Below are positions 1-15,100 of a stretch of 64,000 nt of DNA, piece by piece. Source of the DNA: Prunella strophiata (taxonomy: Eukaryota > Chordata > Aves > Passeriformes > Prunellidae); contig JAZBQD010000031.1 in NCBI GenBank assembly GCA_036583965.1, forward strand, positions 124,001 to 188,000, written 5' to 3'. Numbering within the stretch: the stretch's first letter is position 1; each line of letters starts with the position of its first letter. The notes under the pieces were generated by a model, which saw nothing but the letters and a program-made list of their open reading frames with translations, was not told where the DNA came from and did not search any database. A program made the position numbers and the translations under genes.

Positions 1-145
1 AGGCACAGGCCTGGGTCAGGCTCTGGGTGCTATGGTGGCAGCTGCAGCAGTGCAGGGTTACCCCAGGCACCAGCAGCACATCAGAGCCATGAGCCCTGCA
101 CAGCTGCCCTGGCCTCCCCCAGCTCAGCCAGAGGTAGAAACATAC

Positions 146-3100
146 GTGGTGCTTCACGCCCTCCTCCACGGACTCAATGTTGCACTGCATCAGCACCACC
201 TGGAACAGAGGCACAGAACCCATCAGCAGCCACCCCACAGTCCTGCCTGGTGATGGCAGAGCCAAGCTGAGCCCCTCGCCTTTACCTTGCGGGTCTCCAC
301 CTCAGCAGGCTCTGGAGTTGGGGTCTTCACTGACGGGGGGGCAATGGGAGATTTCACCACGACCTGCTGGGGCTGCTGGGGTCGTGGCATCCCAAAGGCT
401 GTGAGGGGGTAGATTCCATTCCTACAAGGAAGGCGCAGCATCTGAGGTTATACCTCTCCAGAACTTTTCCAGTCTCACACACAATGGAAGGTGTCTTAAA
501 AAATCCCTCTTACCTCACATCCTCCAGGAACTTGTCCAGCTCCAGTGCTGGGGATTGTGAGAAGCTGAAAAACAAAATGTCCTGAGATGAGAAGTGGTCT
601 CACAGTATCATCCACTTGGGTCTCTTGGGGTGCAGTTTCAAATCCCTATGGTCCTGGGCTGTGTCCACAGACAGGATGGGTATGGACAGGCAGCCACTGG
701 TGTGACAAGCTCTTATCTTCCCTTAAGGACATAACTATGTGAGCTAAGGATGAGGCAGCAGGTATGGCAGAGCCAGTCTCACAGCCCTCAGAACTGTGCA
801 ATGCAGTTATGTGGAGGGTGGCCCAGTGACACTGTTCCTGGTGAGCTGTTTCACAATACCTGCCATACCAGGTCCCTGGCTGCAACAAACACTTGGAACA
901 GCCAAACGCCTGTCTCAAGGCTGCTCTGAAGCATTCCAGAGATGAGGTAAGGACTGCAAAACTGCTGGAAGCCTGACAGGATGTCCTTAAGTGCTTTATG
1001 GGCTGCACACCTGCTTCAGCCCCCAGACCACTCTCCAGCCCCTCCCACACCCCCAGCAGCTGGGATCGTCCCATCCTCTAACACAGCAGTAGGTTTCAAC
1101 AAAAATTTACAATTTTTTTCTAGCAGCTTGGTTTGCATGGCAGTCTGATGAACCATCCAGAAATTATGCTGACATTTCAAGTGATTGCTGCTTTCTTTCT
1201 CTTTTCCAGCACCTCTGAGGTATGACACTACCAAAAAGCAAGTTCCAGGCTGGCACCCATGGACAGCCACACCTGCAGAGACTGACATCCCAAGTGTGCA
1301 AGGATCTCTCTTTACAGCTTTAGTTGTTCACTTGTTGTCCTCCATTTTGAAATGGTATCAAAAACATTCCAAAGGGAATTTCATACTACATTTCCTAGCA
1401 CTATGACAACTGGAACGTCAGCTTTTGGAAGGGTCTCTATGGCTCAGAGAGCTGCTTATATGGATGGAGCTGTTCCTCCTTGGCTTGTTCAGCAGCCTGA
1501 GCATGCCAGAACTCTGGGCTCCCCTGGAAGCACCCTGGGCTTCTCTGGGAATACAGTATTCACATTTTAGTCTTCAGCTAATCCCTTGACTAGCCAAGGC
1601 TTTGTTATCCAAAATGTACATCACTTTTTTGACACTCTGCTTGCTCCATATGTATTACAGTCACTCCCTTAGGGGCCACCCCTACAGTGTAAGTAGTGCT
1701 GTGTGTCACTGACAGCTGCCTCAACTGCCTTTCCCTGTGCAGTGTGGAACAACATGCTCCATTAGGAAAACACTGAAGAACCCTTCCTCTGAAGTGAGAA
1801 AGTAACTCCATCTGGCTAGTCTGTGATTGGTCAGAGCACCTTCCCAAACTGTTCAGCCATGTTTTGCTGGGGACTGCTCCAACTAAAGCATGCTCATTTC
1901 ATCCATCCATTTGGGGAACAATGCATCTCAGGTGCACAGAATCTACTCCCAGGAAAAGGTGCAAGGTCTCCTTCCACCCAGGAATAACCCTCCCCAGAAG
2001 TGTGTGTGCCCAGACTGTGACTACTCCTTCACCTCCAGCTCCACCAGCTCCCACTGGCACCCAGTCAGTGGGGAAATACCAACACTGAGGTGATGGGCAG
2101 AGTCCCAGTGCTCACACCAGCGCCCCAGCACTGCTCCCCTGAGCACACCATGGGGACTCACATCATCTTGACTCCTTCCCTGTCCTCGTGATTGATCTCT
2201 GCCAACACTGCGTTCATGTCGAGGTTTTTGGTCATTTCTTCTAAAGCATTTTCAGGAATCATATCTATTAAAAAAAAAGGAGTAACTTGGAGCAATTGCA
2301 GTTCCTCTCCAGCCCTAGAAAAGCAATGAAAAGTGCAGAGGTCTTATGCCCTCTGATGCTCTCAGAGAAGGTCGGACATCACAGCCCTCCCAGCCCCACA
2401 GCTGTGTCCGACAGCCAGGAACCTGCAGAGCAGCAGGGCATGGGGAGGGGTGTTCCCAGGGTGCCAGCTTACTGGGGTGAGCACTGACAGCTCAGCAAAG
2501 TTCTGCAGGGCACTGACCCACGTAGGAACGTGGCTCTCAGGGCTCTGTACTCACGCTGGTGCCCAACGATGCAGTGAGCAGCCAACAGCTTCAGCGATGG
2601 CACCTCAAACAGCGCCTGGTGGAACAGGAGCTCCCGGGCCGTGGGGCGCCTGCCAGGGTCCTGCTCTAGACACTTCTGAATGAACTCCTAGAGAAAAAAC
2701 ATGCATAAGAGAACAAGCAGTGGCAGCTGAGCAATTCAGGGCACCAAGCCCCGTGGCTCACCCGCTGCAGGGGGTCCTCCAGCAGCTGGATGGCACTGTT
2801 GATGGCTTCCTGCGGCACATAGGAGGACTCCCCGTTCCCCTGGATCTCCAGCACTGCCATCTGCAAACACAGAGCAGAGCATCGGACTCCACTGGGAGTG
2901 GCAGACAGGCTCAAAAAGACCACTGCCAAGCATGAGATCACCACAGCCAAGCTGTTTGGGGGTACCTAAGGTCACATTTGGAGAGACAGAGAGAATGGCT
3001 GCCTCATTACAACAGCTTGCTCCTAGTACCCCAAGACTGCCAGGGAGCCCTGGGAACCATGCCAGCAACAACCTGGACAGTAAGTGTCTCCATTTTGCAC

Positions 3101-6100
3101 CTCATGATCCATTGGCCTGTTATTCTGTTTGATAATTCCATAATGAAGCAGTGACTGGATCACTGCCAGGATCTGGCAGTGTCCCTTCTGGCTGTGTGAA
3201 TAGCTCTGCATCGCACAACAAGAGCAAGCACACAACACATCAAGAATGGGCTCCAGCCAACTACACAGACACTAATTCCCAGCTAGGAAAGGCTGGAAAA
3301 TATTGCAGAGAGTGTCTCTGCATTCAGCTTAAGTTTTGTTTCCTAAAAGTTGTATCTTTCCACAGTTCTCTTCCTGCTTCACTAATGGAATGTGCAGCAC
3401 AGGTTGAGGGTTCCTTGTGTTGGCTCTTTCTGACAATTCTTCTCAGAAAATACTCCTAGCAACAGCTCCCATTACCTGGACTTGGACCTACAGACTGCAA
3501 GGACAGAGGAAGCATGAAGCTGCTACGACCAGGTGTGTCAGGCACACATCGACTGCAACCAGCACCTCTACCAGATGGGCACAGGCTGGCCCAGACAAAG
3601 GGATAAGACTACAGCTGTCCTCTGCTCCAAACACCAAGACACTGGTCACATACATGGACATTACAGTCTGCAGCAGTGACTATTCCCTCCAGCCAGTGAG
3701 TCTGACTTCAGGACTGGCCAAGACCTGCTAAGTAATTCATTACCCGTTAGAAATTTGGGAAGAACTGCAAATCCCTGAGCCATTTACTTCTTAGTGAGAC
3801 ACTTGGGGGAGCCTCCATAGGGGTCCCTCCAAGGCAAAGTGCACTTGGCTCTGAGAACAAAACACACTTGTCACTGAGCAAACCCACCCATGGCCACAGC
3901 CTTTCCAGAGCTCTCTTTCCTCAGATTCATCACCTCTGTCCCACAGTCCATGTTCTACACTTACCTCCAGTGCACACATCCCAAATGAGTAGATGTCCAC
4001 AGCAGTGGTGACATTGGCAACTTCTGTAACACAAAAATAGCATTGTTATCAGTCAGCTCTGCATGCAGCAGCACCACTCTGCACCAGGCTGGGACAGTCC
4101 CGCAGCTTCTCCCTCCTCTGCTAGCAAAGAAGAGAGGAGCTGAAGCATTTCAGCAGGCAAATGGCTCAGAACTGTTAATGTGGCATCTGTCAGGAGCCTA
4201 GAACTGAGAACAAGGTGCAGGACAGCATCAGTAAGGACAAAAAATCCCCAGGCTTACAGCCACAGCCACAGCATACCTCCATATTCTGGGGCAAAGAAGT
4301 GCAGGTTCTTCTGCTCCTCACGACAAGTCTTCACGTGGTTGTTAATTGTGTCCGGTGCCACTAGAAGAAAACCAGGAATGCTTAGGATACAGGAAACCAC
4401 AGCCCATCCCTGATGAAATCCCAGGGAGCACTTACAACTCCAGGCCCTTGGTGCCCAAAGGGGCAGAATGGTGGCATTAAGGTGAGTCTTTACAGCCTTC
4501 ATCTCTTGTCACCTGCCCCGACCCAATACATTCCTGCTTTGTTTCCTTGGCAGCTTAGCATCACTCTCCAAGGGCAAACCTGGAGACCACAACTGCTGCT
4601 TACCAGGAAGACAAGGTGGGAACAACTCCCAGTTGAAATGCTGCCTAACTTCAATCAGATCTGTAGCATTTGCACAAGCAACGCATTCAGAATAGCAGCC
4701 TGAGGAACAGCCAGAGATGCCAAGGTCACTGCAATTGGTCACCACCTCGGAGTTCTGGGAGGATGGACCTACTAGGCAACTCTTCCACATTTTAGGAGGA
4801 TGCTGGTGCCAAAGTGCCTCCAGACAAGAATCAAGCCAAGCTGCTGAGGGGAGGTGACCACCCAGACAGCAGAACCTCCCAGCAGCCAGGACCTCCACAA
4901 ACCGCTCGGAGCTGTGTGGAGGAAATAATTTGCAGCCACAAGAACAGTGAGCAGAGCACAAGTATGGACACCCATGAAAGAGAAGCTTTTGGGACAGCCA
5001 CTTCTGCAGAGACTGCAAACAAATCTCTGAAACTAAGCAGCTGTCTGCCAGGGAGAAACACTGAGGTGGGCAGGGAGCACAGATCCACCACCCATTTGAA
5101 GATCTACTGTCACACTGCAATGAGCCCAGTCCCAGACTCTCATGTCCCACCTGGTCACCCTCCTGGACAATCACAATCAGCCCCCATCTATACTGGCACA
5201 ATGTGGGCTGATACAGGACCTGCCAAACCACTTGTATTTTTCCACACCGAGGAGGATTCCCAGCTGAGTGACTAGTTACCAGTTTCAGAGAGAAGATGTT
5301 CTTTGGGCTCTAGTCAGACAAGAAGGACCTCCCTTGGTAACTCAGCTCAGCCTTGCTGCACGGCACATACCAAATCATATTACCCAATCTGAGTGCTGGA
5401 AGCAGAGCTTGCTCCAATAGCTAGGGGCTTCTTTACCAACCAACCAACCATTCACAAGTAACTGCTTTCTGTTCCCTGTGTTAGCTCTGATCCTAGGAGT
5501 CCAGCAAGATGACTTCATCCCTAGTGCTCACCTGTTCCCAGACATCACCAGATCCTCTCACCTTCACACCACTAAGCAGCATAAGCTACATTCTTTGTCT
5601 TTCTCCTAAGACCGGTTCTGTATTCCCAGTGACACTGACTGCTTTGGACAAGTTCTGGCCAGGGCCATGCACCATCACACCAGTTCTCTCTGCTGGAGAC
5701 TCTGCCCCAAAGGATCTCAAAATCCCCACATGACAAGCGGCTCCCTCGAGGAGCCAGAAAATGCCAGATCCTCATCAGCACTCAAATGATGAGCTCTGGA
5801 CTTCTATTCACCTTAGTATTTTGTAATCCTGAGTCAGTTACAACTGGAGTTTGCCCAGTCCTCTGCACTGGACTGGATGTGTTCCTGTGCTGCTGGAGCC
5901 AACCCGTCAGCCCCAACCCTGTCACCACACATCTATCCAATGCCAGACTTGGCACATGGAGTAAAGCACCCATGGCTTGTCCAGCACACTGGGTTCTCAT
6001 ACCAGGCCTTCTAAAGAGAGTATTTTAGGCTTTAGAAACCCTTCTGTTCCAACATCAGATTTATATTGTTGTTTATGGGATCCTGGATGTCTCTGTGCCC

Positions 6101-9100
6101 AATGCAGTGTACAGGAACTATCATACAGATGTTTGTGATGCCAGCTACTGCAGGCATGTCAGAGAGACTCCCAGTGGCAAACCAGACAATGTGGGGAGAG
6201 AAAATAACGTATTTTTTAACTCACATTGTAACAGGAAACTGGGACCAAAACCTCAACAACCCGGCCCTGCCAAATATGGAGCAGAATCAGCCAAGGAAAG
6301 TCACCCTCCATACAATGTTGTGATCAGCTTCATTTTCCAGTGTCTTTAAACCCTGTTATGAGCACATGTTGGATGGCAAGGCCAGTTCACTGTCCAGGCA
6401 CTCTGTTCTTGGCTCCTGTGCCCATTTAAGGACAGGAATGAGGCAGTAGTCAGTCACAGAACATATTATCAACAGAAACCTCAGCAGTGACGGCTGACAC
6501 ACTTCTATACCAAACAGGCAAGTAGAGTGGAAGTCTAGCCCAGCCTACATCTACAGTGTCCTTAATGAGGTCCAGCCAGCCTTGATAATCAGCTCCCCTG
6601 CATCCCGGTCCCACAGACCTTCTGCAGCAGCATCAGCATTTCTGGAAAGAACTGGGCTCGCACTGTCTGTGGGACCCTCCAACTCAGACACACAGAACTG
6701 ACACACAGGCAACTCTGAATTTGCTGCTGTGGGTCAGCCAGGGACCTGTCCCATCTGGTACTCTGGTCCTTGTGCTTCCTAACTTGCCGAGTCCCACTGG
6801 AGTGTTCTTCTATCACTGTTGCAGAGATTGGCTCTGCAGCTAGGTTTGATCAGCCACACTTGGCAGGGAATCTGCCTGTTTCAGCCATTTATCTCCCAGC
6901 TCATGTGCAGCTTGGCTGAGGTAACAGGCGTCAGCTCACTCTGTTATTGCAGAGCTGAGGCAGCACAAGGGTCAAAGACATCAGACCCCCAGAATCTCCT
7001 GTGTGTTTCAGAGCTAAGCAGGGACAGCCCTGCCAGACACCGTCCTGCTCTATGCATCAGTGACAGCACAACTTGCTTCTGAGGTCAGCTCTGAAAAACT
7101 TCCTGCAGCTGTGTTCAACACAGCAGCCAGAAGTACTGTTACAACTATGACAGGATTTTATATGGTAAGAGAAGAAACTCTGGGTTTGGTCTGGTCACTG
7201 TTGCAGGTCATCTTGATGCATGGGCCACTTAGCAATGGCAGGGGCTTGGGAGTTTCACCTGAGCCTACATTTTAAACCAACCTCCTGACTGTAAGGACGT
7301 AAGAACACACCTGAAGTTACCTCTGACACAGGCTCTCCTGCCTGACTCACACATGGCTGCTATCTGTCACTTATACACCTATTTCTATATTCTCAAACTG
7401 GCTCCATGCTGTGCGTGATTGGATGGATGAAGGCTGAGGATAGCTACTAAGTGAGACAAATGATGAAGACCACAAAGGAAAGTCAGATCACCAACAATAA
7501 CAATGAATGTGTCCTTCTCAGCCACAAGAAGGTGACTACAAGGGGCAGATTACAAGACAGCCCCATGGGAATTGACAAGTCTGGTGGGCAATTAGCAGAG
7601 ATGAATTTTAAAAAAAGGTTCAGCCAAATATGGTGTCTGAGCAGGACGGGTGATAGGAAGGGATGTGAAGCACAGCAGAGGGTAGGGCAAGCAACCTATC
7701 TTTGACAAGCTGAACTCAATCTGCCAACAAAAGCATAAAAAGAGATAATGGTCATTCCTACAGTAACATGCTGTAGCTGGTCAGACTTCTCAAACCCCCA
7801 AGAACGTGCAAAAAAGAGTTGGCCAGAGTAAGTGGACAGCCTGTGTGCCCACTGGTTGTTATCAGTGCCAGCCAAGGAGGTAATGGTGGCACTCCTTAGC
7901 TGTCCCCACAGCAGGTTCAGCAGAGCTGCCTGAGCATCCAGCCCTGCTCTGGAACACTACATGCTGCAGAGGATACTTCCTTCTTGTGCAGTGTCCATCT
8001 CACACCCACTTTATTCTGCACTTAGAACTTCCTCCTTGTGGGCAGCAAAGATCTCCTGTCCCACAGTCCTCCCCACAGCCCTGCCTCGCCTCCTGCAGCA
8101 GCCACTGAGCTGTTTGGGTTCTTGTGAGCATGCTGCAAAGCAGAACAGGACTCCCCTCTTCAGAAAAGAGCCCACTGCCCTGGCCAACAGAAAGCAGGGG
8201 GAAACCAGGTGAGAGTGAAAGGATCAACAGCTGATCTCTAAAATTGCCCCAGGCTTGCTGTGCAACCCAGCAATGGGATTGTACCACCAGGGACCTAAAA
8301 ATTATCAACTGAACCCAAGACCACCCTCTGTAGCTATGAAGGGGTGACCACAGGGCCAGGAGAGGTATGAAGCCACATTATTATCCCCTGCACTCATATG
8401 CCCCAGACACTCCCACTCCTGCAAAAGGGTACAAGGCGGCAGAAACCCACGATGTTACAGTTTCCTTTCTCTGCACAGTCATGACAAAAGCTTTTTTATT
8501 AGGGAGAGCAAGGCCTAGAAAATAAGGAACTAGGAAGTTATTTGGCATAAAAAGAAGCATACAGTCATTAAACAAGGAGTCAAACAGGAAGAAGTATCAT
8601 ATTTATGCTGATCACAGAATAAAAGCTCCCTACAGCCCTCAGATCTGTATCAAGGATTGCAAACAGTGTTTGCATAATGTTTGCAACACTGAGTCACCAG
8701 AAGCAACAGGATTTTATTATTTTTGGCAGTTGAGTATCATTAGCGGAAGGGACAAATAGGTTCAATGTATGAAAAGTTCACTACACACTGTTCCCAGTGC
8801 AGGTAAAGCTACCCATGTGTTTACACACATATGCACACATCTACTGACATGGCTTCCCAGCAGGAAACCAACCTCTGCTAAAACACTGCCCATGGTTCTC
8901 CACTCAGAAAACACTGTTGGAGCAGCATCAGTGGTACTGGCAATAGAGAGTTAATGTCACACAAAAACTGGAGACTACTCTCCAAATAAATTAATGCAGA
9001 ATCAAAATCATGGCATAGTTCTTGTGGGAAGAGACCTGCAGAGGTCACCTTGTCCAACCCCCTGTTCCAGCAGAGAAATTCAGAGCTGGTTGCCCAGGAC

Positions 9101-12100
9101 CATGTCTAGATGGCTTTTGGGTAACTCCAAGAATGGAGACTCCACTGCCTTGGGCAACCTGTGCTTGTGCCACCACCACACTGAGAATGCCTGGGGTCCA
9201 GAGGGACTATCTGGGGTCCAGCCTGTACCATGGACTCTGGTCCTGTCCTGGGCACCCCGGGAGCGCTCGGCTCACCTGCAGAGCCCTCCCTCCCTGCCGG
9301 TGTCACCCCGGGGATCCCTGGGCCCACTCTGCTCCGGGCTCACCTGCAGAGCCCTCCCTCCCTGCCGGTGTCACCCCGGGGATCCCTGGGCCTGCTCTGC
9401 TCTGGGCTCAGCAGCCGCAGCTCCCTCAGCCTTACCCCGGCAGAGACGCTCCAGCCCTGCAGCATCACAGGCTGCTCGGCGGGCTGTCCCCAGCTTGTCC
9501 TGTCCCTCGTGTCCTGGGGAGCCAGCGCTGGGCCAGGATCTATAGGGTGGATGCACTGAGCAGAGGACCAGGACCATCCCCTCCATCCTCCAGCAAAGTT
9601 TTGCCTAATGCAGCCCAGGGCACCATCAGCTACTTCTAGGGCCAGGGCACACACTCCTGTCAGTGAGACACAGAGGGACATGATCACACTGTGTCACATT
9701 TCTCATGAAACAGCAGGTGGTATTTTTACATTTACAAGATTACTTAAGAGTTCTAAGTTGACGTGTTTGACCACATCCATTACGTGGAAGCAGAAAGTAG
9801 AAGTAGGCAGAGCAGGAAAAACAAGAACAGATAAAACAGAGCTGTAAACCTGTCAATCCTGGCTGCATGAAGGCTCTTAAACAGTGACTTAGGAGTTTAT
9901 TAGCACTTTAATCTAGAAGAATTCATGATACAAACAACTTCATCCCTAACAAAGTGTGTTGGGAGAGCTGCAATCTGTGCCCAAAACCAAGTTCCACATT
10001 CTAGACCAGAAGAATGAATGTTTCACTGACCATGCAAACCCCTGCTTGGGCTACACCAATGCAATATTGCTATGAAAAAGATATCCATGTTCACATCACA
10101 GTGCAAGAATTACATACAATCAGAAAAAACAAGAACAGACATTCACTGAAATGCTACAGACTGAGCTACTCTGGAGGAACCATTTGCTCCCAGAAGACAG
10201 ATGTGCACTAGAAATCAAGTCCTCAGAAACACGACTGTGAAGAGGATCTTCTGTTGGGAGCAGCTCTGCTTAAAAGAAGCAGGGACTGAACCAATATAAA
10301 TGTACATTCTAAAATGCAATTAGGGCCCACAAGATCAAGAATTTCAAGTACAACTTTTCCAAATTTCAAATTCCTCATCTTTGATTATCATTATGCCACA
10401 ACGTGCCAAAGGGAGATTTAACCTATGGCAAAGCTCACCCTTGGAAGCATGTGCCACAGCAGAGAACACTGCTTGGCCCACACAGCTCCAGACCTAAACC
10501 AAAAACCTGTCCAAGCTCGGAGGGACCTCTTGAGAAGACAGCTCACCCCTGCTCAGGCACAGCCAGCCACCACAGGCTGCCCTTGCTTGCTGGTGTTTCA
10601 GTGATCTTTTCAGAACTGGCACGAAGGAGCTTCCTAAAGTGCTGAGGTTCACAAAGCCTTCAACCAAAGGGCCCTGGAAGGAAGAGACATCTGCAACTGC
10701 TGTGCTAGTATGAGAATGGGTGAATGAAGACGTGGATGACGATAATTCACATCCCCATGCCCACTGGGAAGGTCACATAAAAGCAGAGAAAAAATACAGC
10801 TGAACAAAACTGAAGCAGCAATGCCTTCAGTGCAACACAGAAATAACAATGACCTCAGAAAATGGATGTTCCATAACCTGGAGCATTAAACAGAGACATT
10901 TAAACTTTTTAAAGTATCTTACTTAACTGAAATCAACAATGAGTCTATATGACCATCATATTCTGGTGTTTTCGTGAACGAGGTCAGTAACAGCAGCACA
11001 CAGAGGGTACTCTGAGCTAGGGAAATAAGTACTAGGAGCAAGAGCTGGCATTTAAACCTTCTGCAAAATAAAAATGAGTTTATTACTACCATAGCATAGA
11101 AGGAGGAAAATTTTTGCCACAAGGTCACCAGTTCTTCCCACTAAATTGGACCTTAAAAATCCCACCACCCTCCCCCAGAGACATACACACTGAACACATG
11201 GTCAGCAGGAGGCAGCTGCAACTTCCAGCATGGACAGAACCCATGGACTGCCACTCACCCATGGCTGCTCCTCCTACTTTAACTCTGTGCTTACACAAAA
11301 ACCCAGGGCAGGTCTCTGGAACTGTTTCTACCACTCTAGTAATCACAGCAGCAGCTACAGCATTGTAGTATTACAATTACATCATTGTACCATTACTATT
11401 AAAATCAACCTCATGCTATTCAACCCAGTTTGTTGAACAGTTTCTCAGGAACAACCCAAATGAGAAGTGCCTTCACTTGGAGACAGGTTTTTACACCAAG
11501 AGTTTCACAACACAGACAACACAGACCCATGGCAGTCAAACCTTTAAAAGAAAAACCAGCCCCCCCAAAAAAGTAGCCTGGATCCAACCTTGAACTTTCT
11601 TCTAGACAAAAAGTTCCACTCAAAACTATTCCCTTGCCCAATCTCATTTCCAGCAGCACCTGGAAATGTTGTTCTGTAGTCACAGACAAACCTTACGAAT
11701 ATATGTCTTAGTTTTGCCAAGTTTCTAAGGAACCAAAAATGTTTGGCTTGGTAGAGAATGTGCTTCACTCACACATAAAACTGTACAGTTAGAAAAGCTA
11801 AACTACATCAATTAATGTTACATTTTCCTAAATCAATGCTAACATGCCATTTTTATAGCAGATTTTTCTTTGTCTGATGACTTAAATGATCCATTATTTT
11901 CCTTTTAAAACCCCATCTGCCATAGTTGAAAAAATAAAAAAGCCAGATCCAAGATATCCTACTAACCTCTTATTTCTGCATCACCTCAGGTGTCTGTTAA
12001 GAATGTGGAAACCAGCATGACATTTAAAGATCAGGCAACAAAATCCAAGGGAATGAAGTGATGACTAAAATAAGATTAGTTATGAAAGCACGTCACTCAC

Positions 12101-15100
12101 AGCCTCATTAGCTCAATGCTCAAGCAAAACAGGCGCCAAACCCTAGATTTAGTGTTTTCAAACCCAAATCACTGTTCAAGATCTAAGGCTTAAACCATCC
12201 CCAGCTCTCATATCAACAGTACCTCCTGGTACAACAGACTGTTAGAACAAGTTCACAACCAGCCATCCAGGAAAGCTCAGTATTCCAAGGTCATCTGCTG
12301 CTGCTCCAGCACAGGTGAGGTACCACAGCATCTCCTTATGCCTGCAGAGTGCTGGTTCAGGCTTCTCCTGTCCTTCCAGAACCAGGGCCTTTGGTTCCGC
12401 TCACAGGAGTGACTGATTTTGGAGGAGTGGCTGGCCAGCCCTCAGCCTTGCTGCCCTCAGCCAGGTTCCCATTCTGTGGGCTCGTTCCTGGGCCAGTCCG
12501 CTCGCTGCCGCTCTGCCACCCTGCAGCCATCCCCAGGGACACCTGCCCTCCTCAGGACTCCAGCCATGACTACATCACCATCCCCCTCAGCTACACCAGA
12601 TCTCAGACTGAGCTTTCCAGGAGCCTCTACTCCGCTGGCAATGCACAGTGGCACAGCACACCCTCCCGCCAACCTGGGAGGCACAGAGCCCATCCCGTCA
12701 GGCACTTGCCCTTTCCACCTCTTCAGCTGATGGTTGGTAGGTTCCCAACTCAGTAGAAACAAACTCTAACCATTGAGAATAACTCTGATGGCAAAAAATA
12801 AAATAAATAATTATTTTAAATGTAAACATGGTGTTCTATGCAATAGGGTCACAAATTGCAGCACTTGAATCCTTCTATGGCTCCCACCAGCCCAACTCCC
12901 TCCTCATATGCACAGATCTCCCCAAAACCAGAGATTTATCTGGGGAAACATGAATAGCCAAGCTTACTTCAATCCAGGGACTCATTTGGGGCAGGAGGGA
13001 TCTGGCCATCAGGAGCCAGACACATTCACTGAAACATTCATCTTAAAACCAACACATCTAAGGAGTTCAAACTACAAGCAAGCAATTGGATAGCCAAGCA
13101 CACAATGGGGGCTAGTCCAGGGCTGGGTCCCAGCCAAGGGCAGCAGAGCAGCAGCAGGGAAGAGCCTAATGGACGCTGGGAAGAGCTCAGAACAAGGCAT
13201 GGCTTGTTGACATGCAGGAGCTGGCATGCACAGGGCCTGTGGACTAGCACACGCTAAGAACATGGAGAGGGAGAAAACTAACAACCAGGAGACTTCACAA
13301 AGGGCAGTGCTCCCTCTCTGTAAGGCTCTGGCCAAGAGCACAAGGAACTGTTTGCATCCCAGCACAGAACATGAGCTCTCCAAGCAGGATGCACCTAAGC
13401 CAAACAGTTTTACACACAGCCTTATAGCAAGGGAACACTGTAAATACATCAGTGTGTATGTTTGTGTGTTACAAATATAGATACACACACATATATATAT
13501 AAATATATATATACAGATACACACAGAGATAAAATCATGTACATGACATAAGTGGAGTCACATCACAGGAGCGGAGAAGTTTGCTCACCATTAGCAAATA
13601 TCCTATGAAAGACTGTTGTAACAGAGCAGCCCGTGAGCGGGAAGTAAAACGAGATAAAGTCAATGAGTTGGTGAACAGCAAAGCACTTACATCCATAGAG
13701 ACAGCTGGGTCAGAGTCAGGGCACACAGGGACAGGACTGAGCACCGGGCCCTGCCTCCAGCCACCTCTTCAAAAGAAATTTACCTAAGGAACATCAGGGC
13801 TTCTACCTGAGAACCAGACCAGGCAGGGGAGACAAGGCATCTCTGACCAAGCAGAAGATTATGGCTGACTCTGAGACCAAGAAGCCAGAAATTCTGTTCT
13901 GTGAGTGTCCTACAGCACCACCCACCCCAGCCCTTCATCAGAGAACTCCCTTTCTCTACATCCCAGTAGCTTCTGGCCACAGATCTCAGCAGGAGAACTC
14001 ACATTTACACAGCTGGCCACGATGCCACAGCAGAGCTAACACCCATAAGAGTCCTGCCCCATGGCCTGGAACTGAGCACAGACTCTGAGCAGACACAGCT
14101 AAAGACAGACTGAGTCTCAGGTCAGGTGTGGTGCAGCCAGGAGAGACGCACAGCAGCAATGCCTGGAGCACAAGGGGGAAACCTGCACTGCACTCCACAG
14201 AGCCTCTTCTGTGCTCCATCAAGGTCTCACTCAACATACACTGACACATCACCATGTCTCAGAAGCACCAGAGGACACTGAGACCCTCCCGCTTGAGGCC
14301 TCCCTTCCACTGGGGCACTCCAAGAGCTGCCCAAAAGGATTTCTAATTCAAACACATCACTTCTTTCCACCTGTGAATGGTTCTTACACTGCCAGTGGGA
14401 ATTCCAGGAACAGCTCCCAGCAATGCCAACACCAGCAGGCAGCAGCACCAAGCACCCTGTGTTTACACACTGTTCTTCCTGCACTCAGAGCAGCTGCAGC
14501 CCCAGGAACACACCTGGCAGCACATCTTTTGTTAGCACAGACACCCACGGAGGCAACCACTGAGCTGCACGTGGGCTCTGTGAAGAGTACACAGGGCACA
14601 ACTTGGACTTATCACATCACAAGGAATGCTTTCATCTGACCACAGCTCCACAAAACAGGTGGAACATTCCAGTCTCTAGGAATACCAGTGGCAAGTTTAA
14701 GAGCTGTGTCTTTCCTATCCTCATCACGAATTCTCCGAAGTTCTCCACTCATTTGAAACATTCTCCTTAAATCTATAAACTCTGCACTTTATGTAACAGC
14801 GAATTAAACAATAGCAAATGAATGGATTATGGATAGCTTTTGCATTTAAACATTATGCAAAATCTTTCCTCCTTCCCACTCCTTTTTTCTTCCACAGCTG
14901 ACCCCCAGCATGCAGATTTACATACTGAGCAGAGAAAGTGATCAGTGCAGCCAGCGCACATGCTCCTGCCTCTGAGGGAGCAGCAAGGAGCAAAGGGCTG
15001 TTCCCACCCCTGAACATGTGTCTGTCACAGGAACCACCATCAGATATTTCCAACCTGACACTGCTCCCCTGGCATGCCCATCCCCAGCAGACAGCAGGAT

